The notes beneath the pieces are model-generated. The model saw only the letters and a list, made by a program, of their open reading frames with translations, was not told the origin of the DNA and ran no database searches. From NCBI GenBank assembly GCA_049325575.1, contig JBMOLK010000058.1, positions 1-64,000 on the forward strand: a stretch of DNA of 64,000 nt, read 5' to 3'. The DNA is from JBMOLK01 sp049325575. Lineage in GTDB: Bacteria > Bacillota > Clostridia > Acetivibrionales > Acetivibrionaceae. This document shows, in pieces, positions 53,503 to 62,308 of this stretch; the stretch's first letter is position 1, and the number at the start of each line of letters is the position of its first letter. The position numbers and the translations under genes are program-made.

Positions 53503-54066
53503 GTGGCTCAACCATATGATATGCCTTTGGAAGAACTTAAAAAATATAAACCAGATCTTACAAGGCAGCCTGATTTTGAAGAGTTTTGGGAAAAAAGCCT
53601 GAAGCAGTTGTCAAATACACCGCCAGGATATGAGCTTACACCCTATGATTATCCGGTTAGGGGAGTAAAGGTATATAGCATATCTTATGGTGGATTTGAA
53701 AATGCAAATATAGATGGATGGCTGGCAATCCCGGAAGGATCGGGACCACATCCAGGTCTGGTAATGTTTCACGGCTACAACTGGGCTTATGATGGAAACC
53801 TGCATGAAACTGTCAACTGGGCTTTAAAGGGTTATGCGAGCATGCAGATGCTAGTCCGCGGACAGCAGGGGAAAAGCGTAGATAATGTAATTTCTTCTGC
53901 GGGATTTACTGTGGGATGGATGACAAAAGGCATACTATCACCTGATGAGTATTACTATAGGGCAGTGTATTTGGATGCGGTACGTGCTGTGGAGGTGTTG
54001 GCATCAATACCTCAAGTAGATAAATCACGGGTAGGAGTTATGGGCGCGGATTGCTGCACTAACTAA
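53503..54066 (+). pseudogene. Truncated acetyl xylan esterase (AXE1, CE7 type)
   Basis: The first 187 codons of a CE7-type deacetylase, which is normally about 320 residues. Clear motifs: MPLEELKKYKPDLTRQPDFEEFW, IDGWLAIPEGSGPHPGLVMFHGY and VDKSRVGVMG. The last should continue GGSQGGG with the catalytic Ser; instead it reads GADCCTN and stops. Reading one base later gives RIAALTKA and stop, which resembles the sequence after the missing Ser motif. So about ten codons including the nucleophile are deleted, and the C-terminal third with Asp and His is gone. It is a dead gene, unless the sequence is wrong. GTG start behind AAAGGAG. Confidence 0.85.
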
Positions 54067-54095
54067 AGCTTAAGTTTCAGCTGCAATAGAATGTA

Positions 54096-55847
54096 TTAAT
54101 ACTTTTTATATACCGGAAACTTTATTATGAACTTGCTTCCTCTCATTTCCACAGACTCTACTTCAATGGTTCCATCAAACTCCTTAACAATTCCATAGGT
54201 TATTGAAAGTCCAAGACCTGTACCTTTTCCCACTTCCTTAGTTGTAAAAAACGGTTCAAATATCTTATGGATAATAGGCTTGGGAATGCCGATTCCGTTA
54301 TCAATAATTTCAATTATTACGTTTTCCTTATCGGAGTATCCCTTGATGATTATTTTTTTGTCCAACGATTCTACCCACTTTAGAACTTCACCTTCACCTT
54401 TTAGCTTTCTACCTATTCTTTCGAGTTCGCCAATAGCGTCTCTGGCATTTCCTATGAGGTTTAGAAATACCTGTTCCAGCTTGTTGTGGTCTGCGAGAAT
54501 GCTGGGCAAGTTATCCTCAAGTTCCAGTTCTACAGCTATATTTCTTTTTACAAGCTGTTCTCCAATGAGCTTAAATACGTCATCAAGGGGCTGTTTTATA
54601 TCGATTTCCTTTTTTGAATCGTCAGACTGCCTTGCAAAGGTTCTTAAATGGCCTATTATTTTATTAATTCGTTCTACTTGCTCCACAATTGCATTGAGTT
54701 TTTCAAGTAATAGATCATCGTTTAATTTGTTCCGGGATTTTGCCAGAATAAGCCCCTGGGTTATAAGACTAATCCCTCCGAGAGGCTGATTTATTTCATG
54801 GGCTATACCCGTAGCCATTTCGCCTAGTGTTGCAAGTTTGCCTGACTGAATCAATTGGGCATCTTTTTCACGCAGTTGTTGGGTTCTTACCCTAACCATT
54901 TTTTCCAGATTATCAGCATATTCCTTTATTTCTTCAACCAATCGCTTTCTTTGAACTCCTGCGGTTATTTCATTGGCGATCAAACTAAGAATCTGCGTTT
55001 CTGTAAGCAGAAATTCCTTTCGAGAGGTAGATACTATAATATGCAGTATCCCAATGAGTGAAGCATCAGAGGTTAGAGGTATATGGATTACTGCATTATC
55101 CCCTTTTTTTAGATCCTCCCTGTCAATATAATTTAATATAGCATGGTCTTCCAATTTGTCAGAATTTATTGTAAGCTGTGAATATGTCTCAAAACATCCT
55201 CTACGGTTACCGGGAACATCATTTTCATCCGAAAGATAGCTGCATGTATGTTCAGCACACTTACTACACAGTCCAACCTGGGAACTGACATAGAAATTAT
55301 TGCTAAGATAATCAAACAAACATATGAATACGGCGGGAATGTCAAGAAAGCTGCTGATGGTGCTACATACTGAAAAACACATTTCATCTATGCTTTGGGA
55401 GGAGTTTACAAGGTGGGTTATCTCATTTAATACATCCCTGAACTGCTCCTGATGCAAATATTTGGTTATATCCCTAACCATAATTAAAAGGCCGACTATA
55501 TCGTTATCCTTATTGATTCTTGGAGTTACCGTTATTGAAACAGGGAGCATGGTGCCATCTTTTCTTAAAGCATTCATCTTATGATCAATTAAATTTGACT
55601 TAAGTGTACTATCAACTAATAAAAGGAATTCGCTGTCAATGGAACCCTTCCTATGAAGGTTTGACGGAATCTGTTTTCCTATCATCTCGTTTTGGGAATA
55701 ACCATAAATAAGTTCAGCTCCTTTGTTCCAAAGTACTATTTTATTGTCTATATCGGTAGCAATTATTGCATATTCTATGGAACTCATAATAATGCTGTCT
55801 AGTAGTTCAGAAGATTGATTTTTATCTGTAACTCTTTGAAAACTCAT
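54096..55847 (-). CDS. Soluble PAS-GAF sensor histidine kinase
   Basis: A 583-residue cytoplasmic kinase without membrane helices. PAS domain about 20-130 (AIIATDIDNKIVLWNKGAEL), GAF-like domain about 150-300, coiled coil about 300-340, HisKA with His350 in GIAHEINQPLGG, and HATPase with NLIGNARDAI and GKGTGLGLSITYGIV. The GAF domain has four cysteines (Cys194, Cys197, Cys202, Cys218; CSKCAEHTC), a possible metal or iron-sulfur site. The gene for a receiver-phosphatase regulator lies 71 bases upstream on the same strand, its likely partner. Confidence 0.92.
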   Translation of the reverse strand: MSFQRVTDKNQSSELLDSIIMSSIEYAIIATDIDNKIVLWNKGAELIYGYSQNEMIGKQIPSNLHRKGSIDSEFLLLVDSTLKSNLIDHKMNALRKDGTMLPVSITVTPRINKDNDIVGLLIMVRDITKYLHQEQFRDVLNEITHLVNSSQSIDEMCFSVCSTISSFLDIPAVFICLFDYLSNNFYVSSQVGLCSKCAEHTCSYLSDENDVPGNRRGCFETYSQLTINSDKLEDHAILNYIDREDLKKGDNAVIHIPLTSDASLIGILHIIVSTSRKEFLLTETQILSLIANEITAGVQRKRLVEEIKEYADNLEKMVRVRTQQLREKDAQLIQSGKLATLGEMATGIAHEINQPLGGISLITQGLILAKSRNKLNDDLLLEKLNAIVEQVERINKIIGHLRTFARQSDDSKKEIDIKQPLDDVFKLIGEQLVKRNIAVELELEDNLPSILADHNKLEQVFLNLIGNARDAIGELERIGRKLKGEGEVLKWVESLDKKIIIKGYSDKENVIIEIIDNGIGIPKPIIHKIFEPFFTTKEVGKGTGLGLSITYGIVKEFDGTIEVESVEMRGSKFIIKFPVYKKY

Positions 55848-55918
55848 TATTACCTCCGCCTATAAGCCTGCTTTAATTTATTTATATAAAAAAGAGAGGT
55901 GAAAGACTAAAACAGTAT

Positions 55919-57079
55919 TTATTTATCCATTGAGACTTCAATTCCAAGAATTGTTATGTCGTCGAAGAAGTCGTCACTTGAAAAATCTTTTGCAGCCTGC
56001 ACAATGTTTTTTATAGAATCAGATAAAGAGTCTTCTTTACAGCCTTGAAGCAAGGAAAGCAAGTTACCATTACCAAATAATTTATTATCAGATGTTACTT
56101 CAATTATGCCATCGGTGAAAAGCCATATCTTATCTCCTTCACTTAGCTGGTTTACACTGCAGGTATAGGTTGCATCCTCAAAAACTCCTAGAATGGGGCC
56201 GGTTGAATCTAGGGCAATGAAACCGTCATCTTTGATTACATACTGTGTAATATGCCCGGCCGATACCGTGTAAAGTGTCTTGGTGTTCTTATTAATAAAG
56301 CCGAGAATAAGGGACGCAAATACACTCTGTGCGGTATTTGACAGAAGCTCCAGGTTTAGGTCCATAACGATTTCAGGAAACCTTCTTTTGTTAATCCCTT
56401 GTTTGTAATTATATTCTATATTTTGGAGAAAGCTTTTTATAATTGTTGATATAACGGCAGCCAGTATGCCGTGGCTGGATACGTCAAAGACATAAAAGCA
56501 AATATAATCTCCTATATCACATATATCATACATATCACCGCCGACAGATTCACAGCTTCTGTACTCCACTTCAAAACCAAAGCCCGGGATTTCAGGAAGC
56601 TTCTTAGGGAGCATGTTCAGCAGGATTTTCTCTGCTGAGTCGTGGAGCCCTTGGAGATAATTTCTATGTTCCAGTAATTCCCTGTGCATTCTGGCATTCT
56701 CCAACAGCAGATTTTTTTTGTTAACGGCATTATTTATTGCTATTGTAAGATTATCAGCTGTAACTGGTTTCTTAAGATATTCAAAGGCACCTTCTTTCAT
56801 AGCAAGAATTGCATTTTCCAGATCACCGTGACCGGTCAGAATAATAACACTCATCTCGGGCATAATTTTCTTTATTTCCCTTAAAATATCCATACCTGAC
56901 AGCTTGGGCATTTTCATGTCTGTTAGAACTACATCAATATCATTAAAGTTTTTTTTGAAAGTTTCCAAACCTTCTTCACTGCTTAAAACGGTTATAACTT
57001 CATTGTTATCAAGCTCAAGAACAAATTTTATATTGTCCAGAATTGTCTTTTCATCATCTATAACAAGTATTTTTGCCAT
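55919..57079 (-). CDS. Response regulator with PP2C/SpoIIE-type phosphatase output
   Basis: A 386-residue regulator. Receiver domain 1-120 (VIDDEKTILDNIKF; Asp in VVLTDMKMP; LTGHGD; Lys in YLKKPV), a coiled-coil linker, and a RsbU/SpoIIE-like Ser/Thr phosphatase from about 165 to the end (ESVGGDMYDICDIGDY, FVFDVSSHG, WLFTDGIIEV, DDITILGIEV). It probably dephosphorylates an anti-sigma-factor antagonist in answer to the kinase encoded next to it. No such antagonist gene is in the window. Confidence 0.93.
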   Translation of the reverse strand: MAKILVIDDEKTILDNIKFVLELDNNEVITVLSSEEGLETFKKNFNDIDVVLTDMKMPKLSGMDILREIKKIMPEMSVIILTGHGDLENAILAMKEGAFEYLKKPVTADNLTIAINNAVNKKNLLLENARMHRELLEHRNYLQGLHDSAEKILLNMLPKKLPEIPGFGFEVEYRSCESVGGDMYDICDIGDYICFYVFDVSSHGILAAVISTIIKSFLQNIEYNYKQGINKRRFPEIVMDLNLELLSNTAQSVFASLILGFINKNTKTLYTVSAGHITQYVIKDDGFIALDSTGPILGVFEDATYTCSVNQLSEGDKIWLFTDGIIEVTSDNKLFGNGNLLSLLQGCKEDSLSDSIKNIVQAAKDFSSDDFFDDITILGIEVSMDK

Positions 57080-57270
57080 TTTATTACTCCTTGAAGATTA
57101 AATTGATATGGATTATATATCGGTTTTAACGAATACAGACGTAATAAAGTATATACCAATAGATATTATATCAAGTTTTAATTGGATTTTCTATACGGGC
57201 AAATTATATGCTATAATATAAAAAATATTATGCCAGGGAATTATTCTATCAGAGACAGTGGGGGAGATTT

Positions 57271-57561
57271 ATGGTTATAGGTGTATGTAAAGTAATTTTA
57301 AATATTGATGAAGTATTTTCATTAAAAGAAAAAAGGCATATTGTAAGGAGCATAGTCGAAAGGCTAAGATCCCGTTTTAATGCTTCAGTGGCTGAAGTTG
57401 GCCTTAATGATAAGTGGAAGAATGCAGTTATTGGAATTTCATGTGTATCAAATGAGGCCGGGCATGTAGATAGTATGATGGCCAATATGGTAAATTTCAT
57501 TGAAAATGACGGCAGAGCTGTTCTTTTTGATTATAGTACGGAAAAGATATATGTTGACTGA
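57271..57561 (+). CDS. DUF503 (YlxP-like) protein
   Basis: A 96-residue single-domain DUF503 protein: VIGVCKVILNIDEVFSLKEKR, RSIVERLRSRFNASVAEVG. Relatives are often encoded with infB and rbfA and are thought to act near the ribosome; here it is alone. Start at ATG 57271 behind GGGGGAG; an extended -10 TGCTATAAT is seen about 55 bases upstream. Confidence 0.9.
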   Translation: MVIGVCKVILNIDEVFSLKEKRHIVRSIVERLRSRFNASVAEVGLNDKWKNAVIGISCVSNEAGHVDSMMANMVNFIENDGRAVLFDYSTEKIYVD

Positions 57562-57612
57562 TAAAATTTAAATCCATACTTTATAAATATATATTTTAAC
57601 ATTAAAAACCTA

Positions 57613-57641
57613 TTGAAATTAAGTGAGAATTGTATTACAAT
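57613..57641 (+). promoter_or_regulatory. Promoter of the tRNA-Ala gene
   Basis: TTGAAA, 17-base spacer, TACAAT, ending 79 bases before the tRNA. No other gene lies between. Confidence 0.5.
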
Positions 57642-57720
57642 ATATTCTACCTGAGAACATGATTTTCAAAAAGTGTAGTAAATAGTTAAATTTAATAAGC
57701 CCGAATTAATCGGGCAGCGC

Positions 57721-57795
57721 GGGGGTATAGCGCAGCGGGAGCGCACTTGACTGGCAGTCAAGGGGCCGTGGGTTCAAATCCCACTATCTCCACCA
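57721..57795 (+). tRNA. tRNA-Ala (anticodon GGC)
   Basis: A 75-base tRNA with encoded CCA. Acceptor GGGGGTA pairs with TATCTCC; anticodon stem CTTGA/TCAAG encloses CTGGCAG, giving anticodon GGC (57753-57755) for codon GCC; T-stem GTGGG/CCCAC encloses TTCAAAT. The acceptor stem has G3-U70, the identity mark of alanine tRNA, which supports the assignment. It stands alone. Confidence 0.95.
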
Positions 57796-57956
57796 ATAGT
57801 AGAAAGGCTTGCTGATAACAGTAGGTCTTTTGTTTTGCGGATTCTTAGAGTAATGATGTATAATACTGGTTCTTGCTGCAAAAGATTACTTATATAAAAT
57901 TTTTACCAAAGACTATTAGCTGCACACTCTTGTTTTTCTATAGGGAGGTTTGGAAA

Positions 57957-58226
57957 ATGACTGAAAATAATAATTTACAAACAGAGAGTTCTCTATCCCA
58001 TAGTGATTTGCTAGCGTTGGAGAGGACCAGACTGGCAAAAGAAAGAACGCTTTTAGCATATATACGCACCTCACTTGCAACATTGGCGGCAGCTACAGCT
58101 CTAATCAAGCTCTTTGAAAACAAAGTCTTTGTAATAACAGGTTATTTATTTCTGCCAGTTGGATTGATACTCTTGGTAGTTGGCTTTATAAGGCATTCAA
58201 GTTTAAAGAAAACAATAATTGGATAA
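57957..58226 (+). CDS. DUF202 family membrane protein
   Basis: An 89-residue membrane protein of the DUF202 (YidH-like) family. Start at ATG 57957 behind GGGAGG; upstream codons in the same frame are not supported. LALERTRLAKERTLLAYIRTSLA is the family core with the first helix, followed by helices at about 38-55 and 64-80. Function unknown. Confidence 0.88.
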   Translation: MTENNNLQTESSLSHSDLLALERTRLAKERTLLAYIRTSLATLAAATALIKLFENKVFVITGYLFLPVGLILLVVGFIRHSSLKKTIIG

Positions 58227-58538
58227 TTCCGTGAGTGTATACGGAGTGCAGCATAATTGATAAGGCTTAATTTACATTCACAGTTTTATGGAAATTGTAA
58301 TATAAACCCAAACTTAAGGATAACATGTACAAATGTTTGGCTCATGCATGAAAGCAATAATACCGAGTAGAAGATAACAGAGGTATCGGCGGTTATTTCA
58401 GAGATACAGTAAAAACTTAATTCCAGATTTAAGAAAGCATAAAAATGTTATTAATGAGGATAAATAAATATTGATATAGTGTCATGTTGGAAGGAAATAT
58501 CGTATTAATAACTTGTATTGAATGGAAGTGTAAAATCT
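58227..58538. other. Intergenic region before the S14 gene
   Basis: 312 AT-rich bases. I saw only minor hairpins (for example CCGT near 58229 with ACGG) and no gene or clear promoter with good spacing. Confidence 0.5.
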
Positions 58539-58724
58539 ATGGCTAAAAAGGCAATGATTCTAAAGCAGTTAAAAGTACCTAAATTTAAAGTGCGCAAGTA
58601 TAACAGGTGCAAGATTTGTGGAAGACCTCATGCTTATATGAGAAAGTTCGGTTTATGCCGTTTGTGTTTCAGGGATTTGGCCTACAAAGGCCAGATACCG
58701 GGAGTCAAGAAAGCGAGCTGGTAA
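58539..58724 (+). CDS. rpsN: 30S ribosomal protein S14, zinc-binding (type Z)
   Basis: A 61-residue small-subunit protein. Zinc ligands are the two CxxC motifs CKIC and CRLC (RYxxRCxxCGR and [12 protein letters not shown]). The start at 58539 gives the standard [11 protein letters not shown]-terminus; seven upstream codons in frame are not needed. It stands alone, not in the spc ribosomal operon where clostridial rpsN usually lies, so this may be a second copy. A weak ribosome site (TGGAAG) precedes it. Confidence 0.92.
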   Translation: MAKKAMILKQLKVPKFKVRKYNRCKICGRPHAYMRKFGLCRLCFRDLAYKGQIPGVKKASW

Positions 58725-58834
58725 TAAATGCTTATTTATAGTACTGGCAGTATGGAAGGTAGATATGAATTGATTATATCTACCTTGCATATATTAAAAA
58801 TATATATTAAAAATTTTACTTCTGGATACCAAAT

Positions 58835-58868
58835 AAAAAGTGGCTGAATGAAATGTCATTCAACCACT
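58835..58868 (-). terminator. Intrinsic terminator of the HPD small-protein gene
   Basis: On the minus strand AGTGGTTGAATG pairs with CATTCAGCCACT (one G-U) around a six-base loop, followed by a T-run. Confidence 0.85.
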
Positions 58869-58890
58869 GAAGCTTACAAATAAAATATAT

Positions 58891-59088
58891 TTAGGATTCA
58901 ACTATGATACGTTTTTTCATGTTTTCATAAATGCTTTTATACATCTTGAATGTTTTAGAAGATTCAGGATCTTCATAATTCATATCGGGATGATATTTTT
59001 GAATTACGCCGTTCCAGCCGATCCTTAATATCTCCTCCTGAATCTCGTTAAACTTTGTTATCAGCTTTTTATTGCGAGCTGACTCCAT
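58891..59088 (-). CDS. Small J-domain-like protein
   Basis: A 65-residue basic, helical protein. Near its middle is KYHPDMN, the HPD motif by which J-domains trigger Hsp70 ATPase, flanked by helices (LITKFNEIQEEILRIG and SKTFKMYKSIYENMKKRI). It is shorter than DnaJ J-domains, so whether it really works with DnaK is uncertain. AAGGGGGAG site before the ATG. It has its own terminator. Confidence 0.75.
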   Translation of the reverse strand: MESARNKKLITKFNEIQEEILRIGWNGVIQKYHPDMNYEDPESSKTFKMYKSIYENMKKRIIVES

Positions 59089-59243
59089 AAATACTCCCCC
59101 TTAAAAAAAATTGCTTTATGTAAAAGAATATTAGTGTCAATATCTTATATTGTTTTCAAAGTACTGTTATATAAATTATAACACCTGAACGCGGTTATAT
59201 CAAGATGTACAATTAATAGAAAATACTAAATACAGGTAAACAT

Positions 59244-59275
59244 AAAAAGCTTAAGAATTAAGATCTTAAGCTTTT
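59244..59275 (-). terminator. Intrinsic terminator of the 39-residue membrane protein gene
   Basis: AAAAGCTTAAGA and TCTTAAGCTTTT form a perfect 12-base stem; a T-run follows on the minus strand. Confidence 0.85.
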
Positions 59276-59290
59276 AACCAACTGGTCTAC

Positions 59291-59410
59291 TTATTTTTTC
59301 TTTTTTGATTTTAGAGCTGCAAGCTTTTTGTCTACAGAACGCATGAGAAAGAAGAATGAAAGGCCCAGGATGGTAACCCCTACAAGTAAATAAACCCAAG
59401 TGAACCACAT
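59291..59410 (-). CDS. Small 39-residue membrane protein
   Basis: A short gene that size filters miss. ATG at 59410 follows GGAGGTGATAATTAAG, a near-perfect ribosome site. The product starts MWFTWVYLLVGVTILGLSFF and so has one transmembrane helix, then a basic tail (RSVDKKLAALKSKKKK). A strong terminator lies 15 bases after the stop. The shape resembles small regulatory or electron-transfer-complex subunits (CcoQ-like). Function unknown; I am confident only that it is a real gene. Confidence 0.7.
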   Translation of the reverse strand: MWFTWVYLLVGVTILGLSFFFLMRSVDKKLAALKSKKKK

Positions 59411-59550
59411 ATCTTAATTATCACCTCCACCAATAATTAAAAATTTTATCACAAATTGCGCTTAAAATCAATGAAGATAAAATGCTGAAATACTGATAAA
59501 AATTGTTTTTTTATGAAAAACTAATAAAAAAATGAATTCTAGGAGTCAAT

Positions 59551-60600
59551 ATGAAGGTTACGGTAATACTGGGGGCGGGTTTTTCGAAAAATTCCGGCTT
59601 GCCCGTGCAATCCGAAATTCCTGCCTTACTGGTTCAGAACAAGAATAATAATGAGCTTGAATACGGTATAACACTTGTAATTAAAAAATTTATGGAAGAA
59701 GTTTTTTGCTGTACCGTAAATAATACTTATCCCGAACTGGATGATATACTTAACTGCATTGATATATCTACAAACACCGGACATCACCTTAGTATAAAGT
59801 ATTCTTCCATGCATCTTGGAGCAATAAGGAGATTTTTGGTTTTTAGAGTATTCAGTATTTTAGAAGAGCGCTACAAATATTCCCAAGATGTGGATAAGCT
59901 GATCAAAGGATTTATTAATAATTTCGATGTAGGCTTTGTGGTTTTAAACTGGGATAATGTACTTGAAAAATATATTCATATGTTAAATGCGGATATAGGC
60001 ATAGATTACGTTAACGGAGGCAAGGTTTTGGGGAGTCCGGAACATACTAAAAGAAACCATAAATCCATTAAGCTTTTAAAAATCCATGGGTCATGTAACT
60101 GGCTTTATTGTGATAACTGTAGAGTACTGATAAATGATATGGAAAACAAGTACACGCTTATGGAAAAAGCTGGATTTAAAGAAACAGATTTTGGAATCTT
60201 TGATGAATTAAAAAGTATAAAGCATTTTGATATATTTACAGGGAGTGCCAAATGTCTTATATGTGGGGATATAGTATCTTCACATATTGCTACCCAAAGT
60301 TATAGAAAATCTTTTAGAGAAAATTCCTACCCCTGTATATGGAGTGAAGCGGAAGATATGCTGGCAAACTCGGACAAGTGGGTCTTTATAGGATATTCTA
60401 TGCCACAGGCTGATTACGAATTCAAGCATCTTCTTAAGATATCGGAATTAAAGCTTAGTCATAAAAAGCAAAACAGGCTTAGCATTGATGTGGTGCTCCT
60501 AAACAGCAAGAATACAACTATGACTTATAAAAGTTTTTTTGGAGACAAGCTGGGCATCATATGTAATGAAGGAATAAGCAAATATTTAAAATATATTTAA
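59551..60600 (+). CDS. SIR2-like protein with a zinc ribbon
   Basis: A 349-residue SIR2-superfamily protein. NAD-binding loop VTVILGAGFSKNSGLP at the N-terminus; Asn133 and Asp135 in VLNWDN where sirtuins have QNxD; His179 in LLKIHGSCNW; zinc cysteines Cys187, Cys190, Cys235 and Cys238 (CDNC, CLICG); and FIGYSMPQADYEFKHLL near the end. It may be an NAD hydrolase of the kind used in phage defence or a deacylase. No partner defence gene sits next to it. AGGAG site before the ATG. Confidence 0.85.
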   Translation: MKVTVILGAGFSKNSGLPVQSEIPALLVQNKNNNELEYGITLVIKKFMEEVFCCTVNNTYPELDDILNCIDISTNTGHHLSIKYSSMHLGAIRRFLVFRVFSILEERYKYSQDVDKLIKGFINNFDVGFVVLNWDNVLEKYIHMLNADIGIDYVNGGKVLGSPEHTKRNHKSIKLLKIHGSCNWLYCDNCRVLINDMENKYTLMEKAGFKETDFGIFDELKSIKHFDIFTGSAKCLICGDIVSSHIATQSYRKSFRENSYPCIWSEAEDMLANSDKWVFIGYSMPQADYEFKHLLKISELKLSHKKQNRLSIDVVLLNSKNTTMTYKSFFGDKLGIICNEGISKYLKYI

Positions 60601-60683
60601 AAGCTTATTTTTTTCCTTAAAGGATGGTATAATACGGTATAAATACTTGTAATAAATGCTAAGAATACTAATGCTAAGGGGTA

Positions 60684-61286
60684 ATGGAATTGAACTTAAA
60701 TAACGCAAGATATGAACTTACCGCTGTAAGACCGGAGCAATATCCTAAAAGCAGTATACCGGAAATAACTTTCGTAGGAAGGTCAAATGTAGGTAAGTCA
60801 TCATTAATAAACTCTTTACTTAATAGAAAGAATTTGGCCAGAGTTGCTTCAAAACCCGGTAAGACCAGGGAAATCAATTTTTATAATATTGATGACAAAT
60901 TATATTTTGTTGATCTTCCCGGATACGGTTACGCGAGAGTTTCAAAGTCTATAAAAGCTACCTGGGGAGAAGTCATTGAAACATATTTGACTACCAGAAA
61001 GCAGCTAAAGCTTGCTATAATGCTTGTTGATATAAGACATTCTCCTTCTGAAGACGACAGGCTTATGCACCAATGGCTTGTAAATACCGATAAGCCCCAC
61101 CTGATAGTAGCTACCAAGCTGGATAAGATACCACGGTCAAAGGTAAAAGAAAGGCTTTTAGACATACGTCAAACTTTAAAGCTTGATGAGGGAGTAAGTA
61201 TTATCCCTTTCTCTTCGGAAACAAAGCAAGGGAAGGATGAGCTCTTAAATGAGATCAAAACGCATATAGGGTATGAGGATACATAA
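60684..61286 (+). CDS. engB: Ribosome biogenesis GTPase EngB (YsxC/YihA)
   Basis: An essential-type GTPase helping large-subunit assembly. 200 residues: G1 GRSNVGKSSLI, G2 around PGKTREI, G3 DLPGYGYA, G4 TKLDKI, G5 FSSETKQG. The N-terminus ELNLNNARYELTAVRPEQYP is typical. It is followed by a strong terminator. In bacilli it sits next to lon; here its neighbours differ. Confidence 0.95.
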   Translation: MELNLNNARYELTAVRPEQYPKSSIPEITFVGRSNVGKSSLINSLLNRKNLARVASKPGKTREINFYNIDDKLYFVDLPGYGYARVSKSIKATWGEVIETYLTTRKQLKLAIMLVDIRHSPSEDDRLMHQWLVNTDKPHLIVATKLDKIPRSKVKERLLDIRQTLKLDEGVSIIPFSSETKQGKDELLNEIKTHIGYEDT

Positions 61287-61295
61287 AAGTGGTTA

Positions 61296-61348
61296 GAGCT
61301 TCCAAAATAATTGAGGTGGACAAATCCACCTCAATTATTTGAAAGCTC
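61296..61348. terminator. Strong bidirectional terminator between engB and the coiled-coil gene
   Basis: A long stem with arms near 61296-61320 and 61325-61348: GAGCTTCCAAAATAATTGAG and CTCAATTATTTGAAAGCTC, closed by GTGGA/TCCAC. T- and A-rich parts allow use on both strands. Confidence 0.88.
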
Positions 61349-61358
61349 CCCTATAATA

Positions 61359-62123
61359 CTATGCTGCATTTTTACCGGCTATGATCTCTTTTACCTTGTC
61401 TTTTATATCAATTAATTTTTTTAGGTTTTCATTTTTTTGAGTCTTTAACTCTATCATTTTATCAAGGACTTCATTGGCTTTATCAAAATTTTTCATGCTT
61501 ATTTCTTCTTTAAATACTCTTCTTAGTTCCTTCATAGCCTCAGTCTGTGATTTAAGCTGTGATATTATTTTAAGGGCCTCTTCCTTAAATGGGGCAAGTT
61601 CTTCTTTTAAAGCCATAAAATCCTCTTTGATTTTGTCCAGATTCTCCTTATTATCTAAACGATTCTCTATGGATTCTTTATAGGCTTCTTTCTTATTGAT
61701 TATCTCTTCGTTTAGCTTTTCAAGTTCTTGTTTTAGTGCTTCTGCTTTTTTTGGATCTTTGTCATTGATAGCTTTTAAGTATTCTTTTCTAAGGTCTTTA
61801 AGCTTTGAATATAGTGCTTTCAAGTCTTCTCTTACCTGTTTTACAGCTTCCTTCATTTTTTCAGAATTTTCTTTCCTATGGGATTTTATTTTTTCTCTTA
61901 TTTCCTTTTTGGATTCTCTTGCACTCTGCTTTGAGTTACGAAGCTCTTCTCTCATTTTCTGGGCTTCCTGGTGAAGGCCTTTTAGAACATCCATCTTTTC
62001 CTTGATTTCCTGTGGTATAGAAGATAATTCTTCTTTAGGGGTTTCATTGGCTGCAAAGGCAGCTGTTGTAAATACTGACAGTGACATTGCAAAAACGGTA
62101 ATGATTAAAATAAGCTTTTTCAT
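61359..62123 (-). CDS. Secreted coiled-coil protein
   Basis: A 254-residue exported protein. Signal peptide to about residue 25 (AFAA), then almost entirely charged alpha helix with heptad repeats, for example KEELSSIPQEIKEKMDVLKG, SHRKENSEKMKEAVKQVRED and LEKLNEEIINKKEAYKESIE. No cysteine, no anchor, no known domain. Possibly a wall-associated or envelope-spacer protein. Function unknown. The neighbouring divergent two-component system may regulate it. Confidence 0.85.
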   Translation of the reverse strand: MKKLILIITVFAMSLSVFTTAAFAANETPKEELSSIPQEIKEKMDVLKGLHQEAQKMREELRNSKQSARESKKEIREKIKSHRKENSEKMKEAVKQVREDLKALYSKLKDLRKEYLKAINDKDPKKAEALKQELEKLNEEIINKKEAYKESIENRLDNKENLDKIKEDFMALKEELAPFKEEALKIISQLKSQTEAMKELRRVFKEEISMKNFDKANEVLDKMIELKTQKNENLKKLIDIKDKVKEIIAGKNAA

Positions 62124-62308
62124 ATTTAACCATCCTTTCGATAAATAATTTTGTTGTACAGTTTCAGTATAAATAGTTTATTTGGAATAAAAACGATATA
62201 AATGTGGAAAAAGTGTGTAAAATTAAACTGCTTAAAGGTGATTTTAAATATATGTAGAACTAATTCATATTAGTAATAAATAATAAAGAAGAGCTGTGGG
62301 GGCGGAAA

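Noticed and set aside
57209..57218. Full promoter for the DUF503 gene
   Set aside because: An extended -10 is visible but no -35 at proper spacing.
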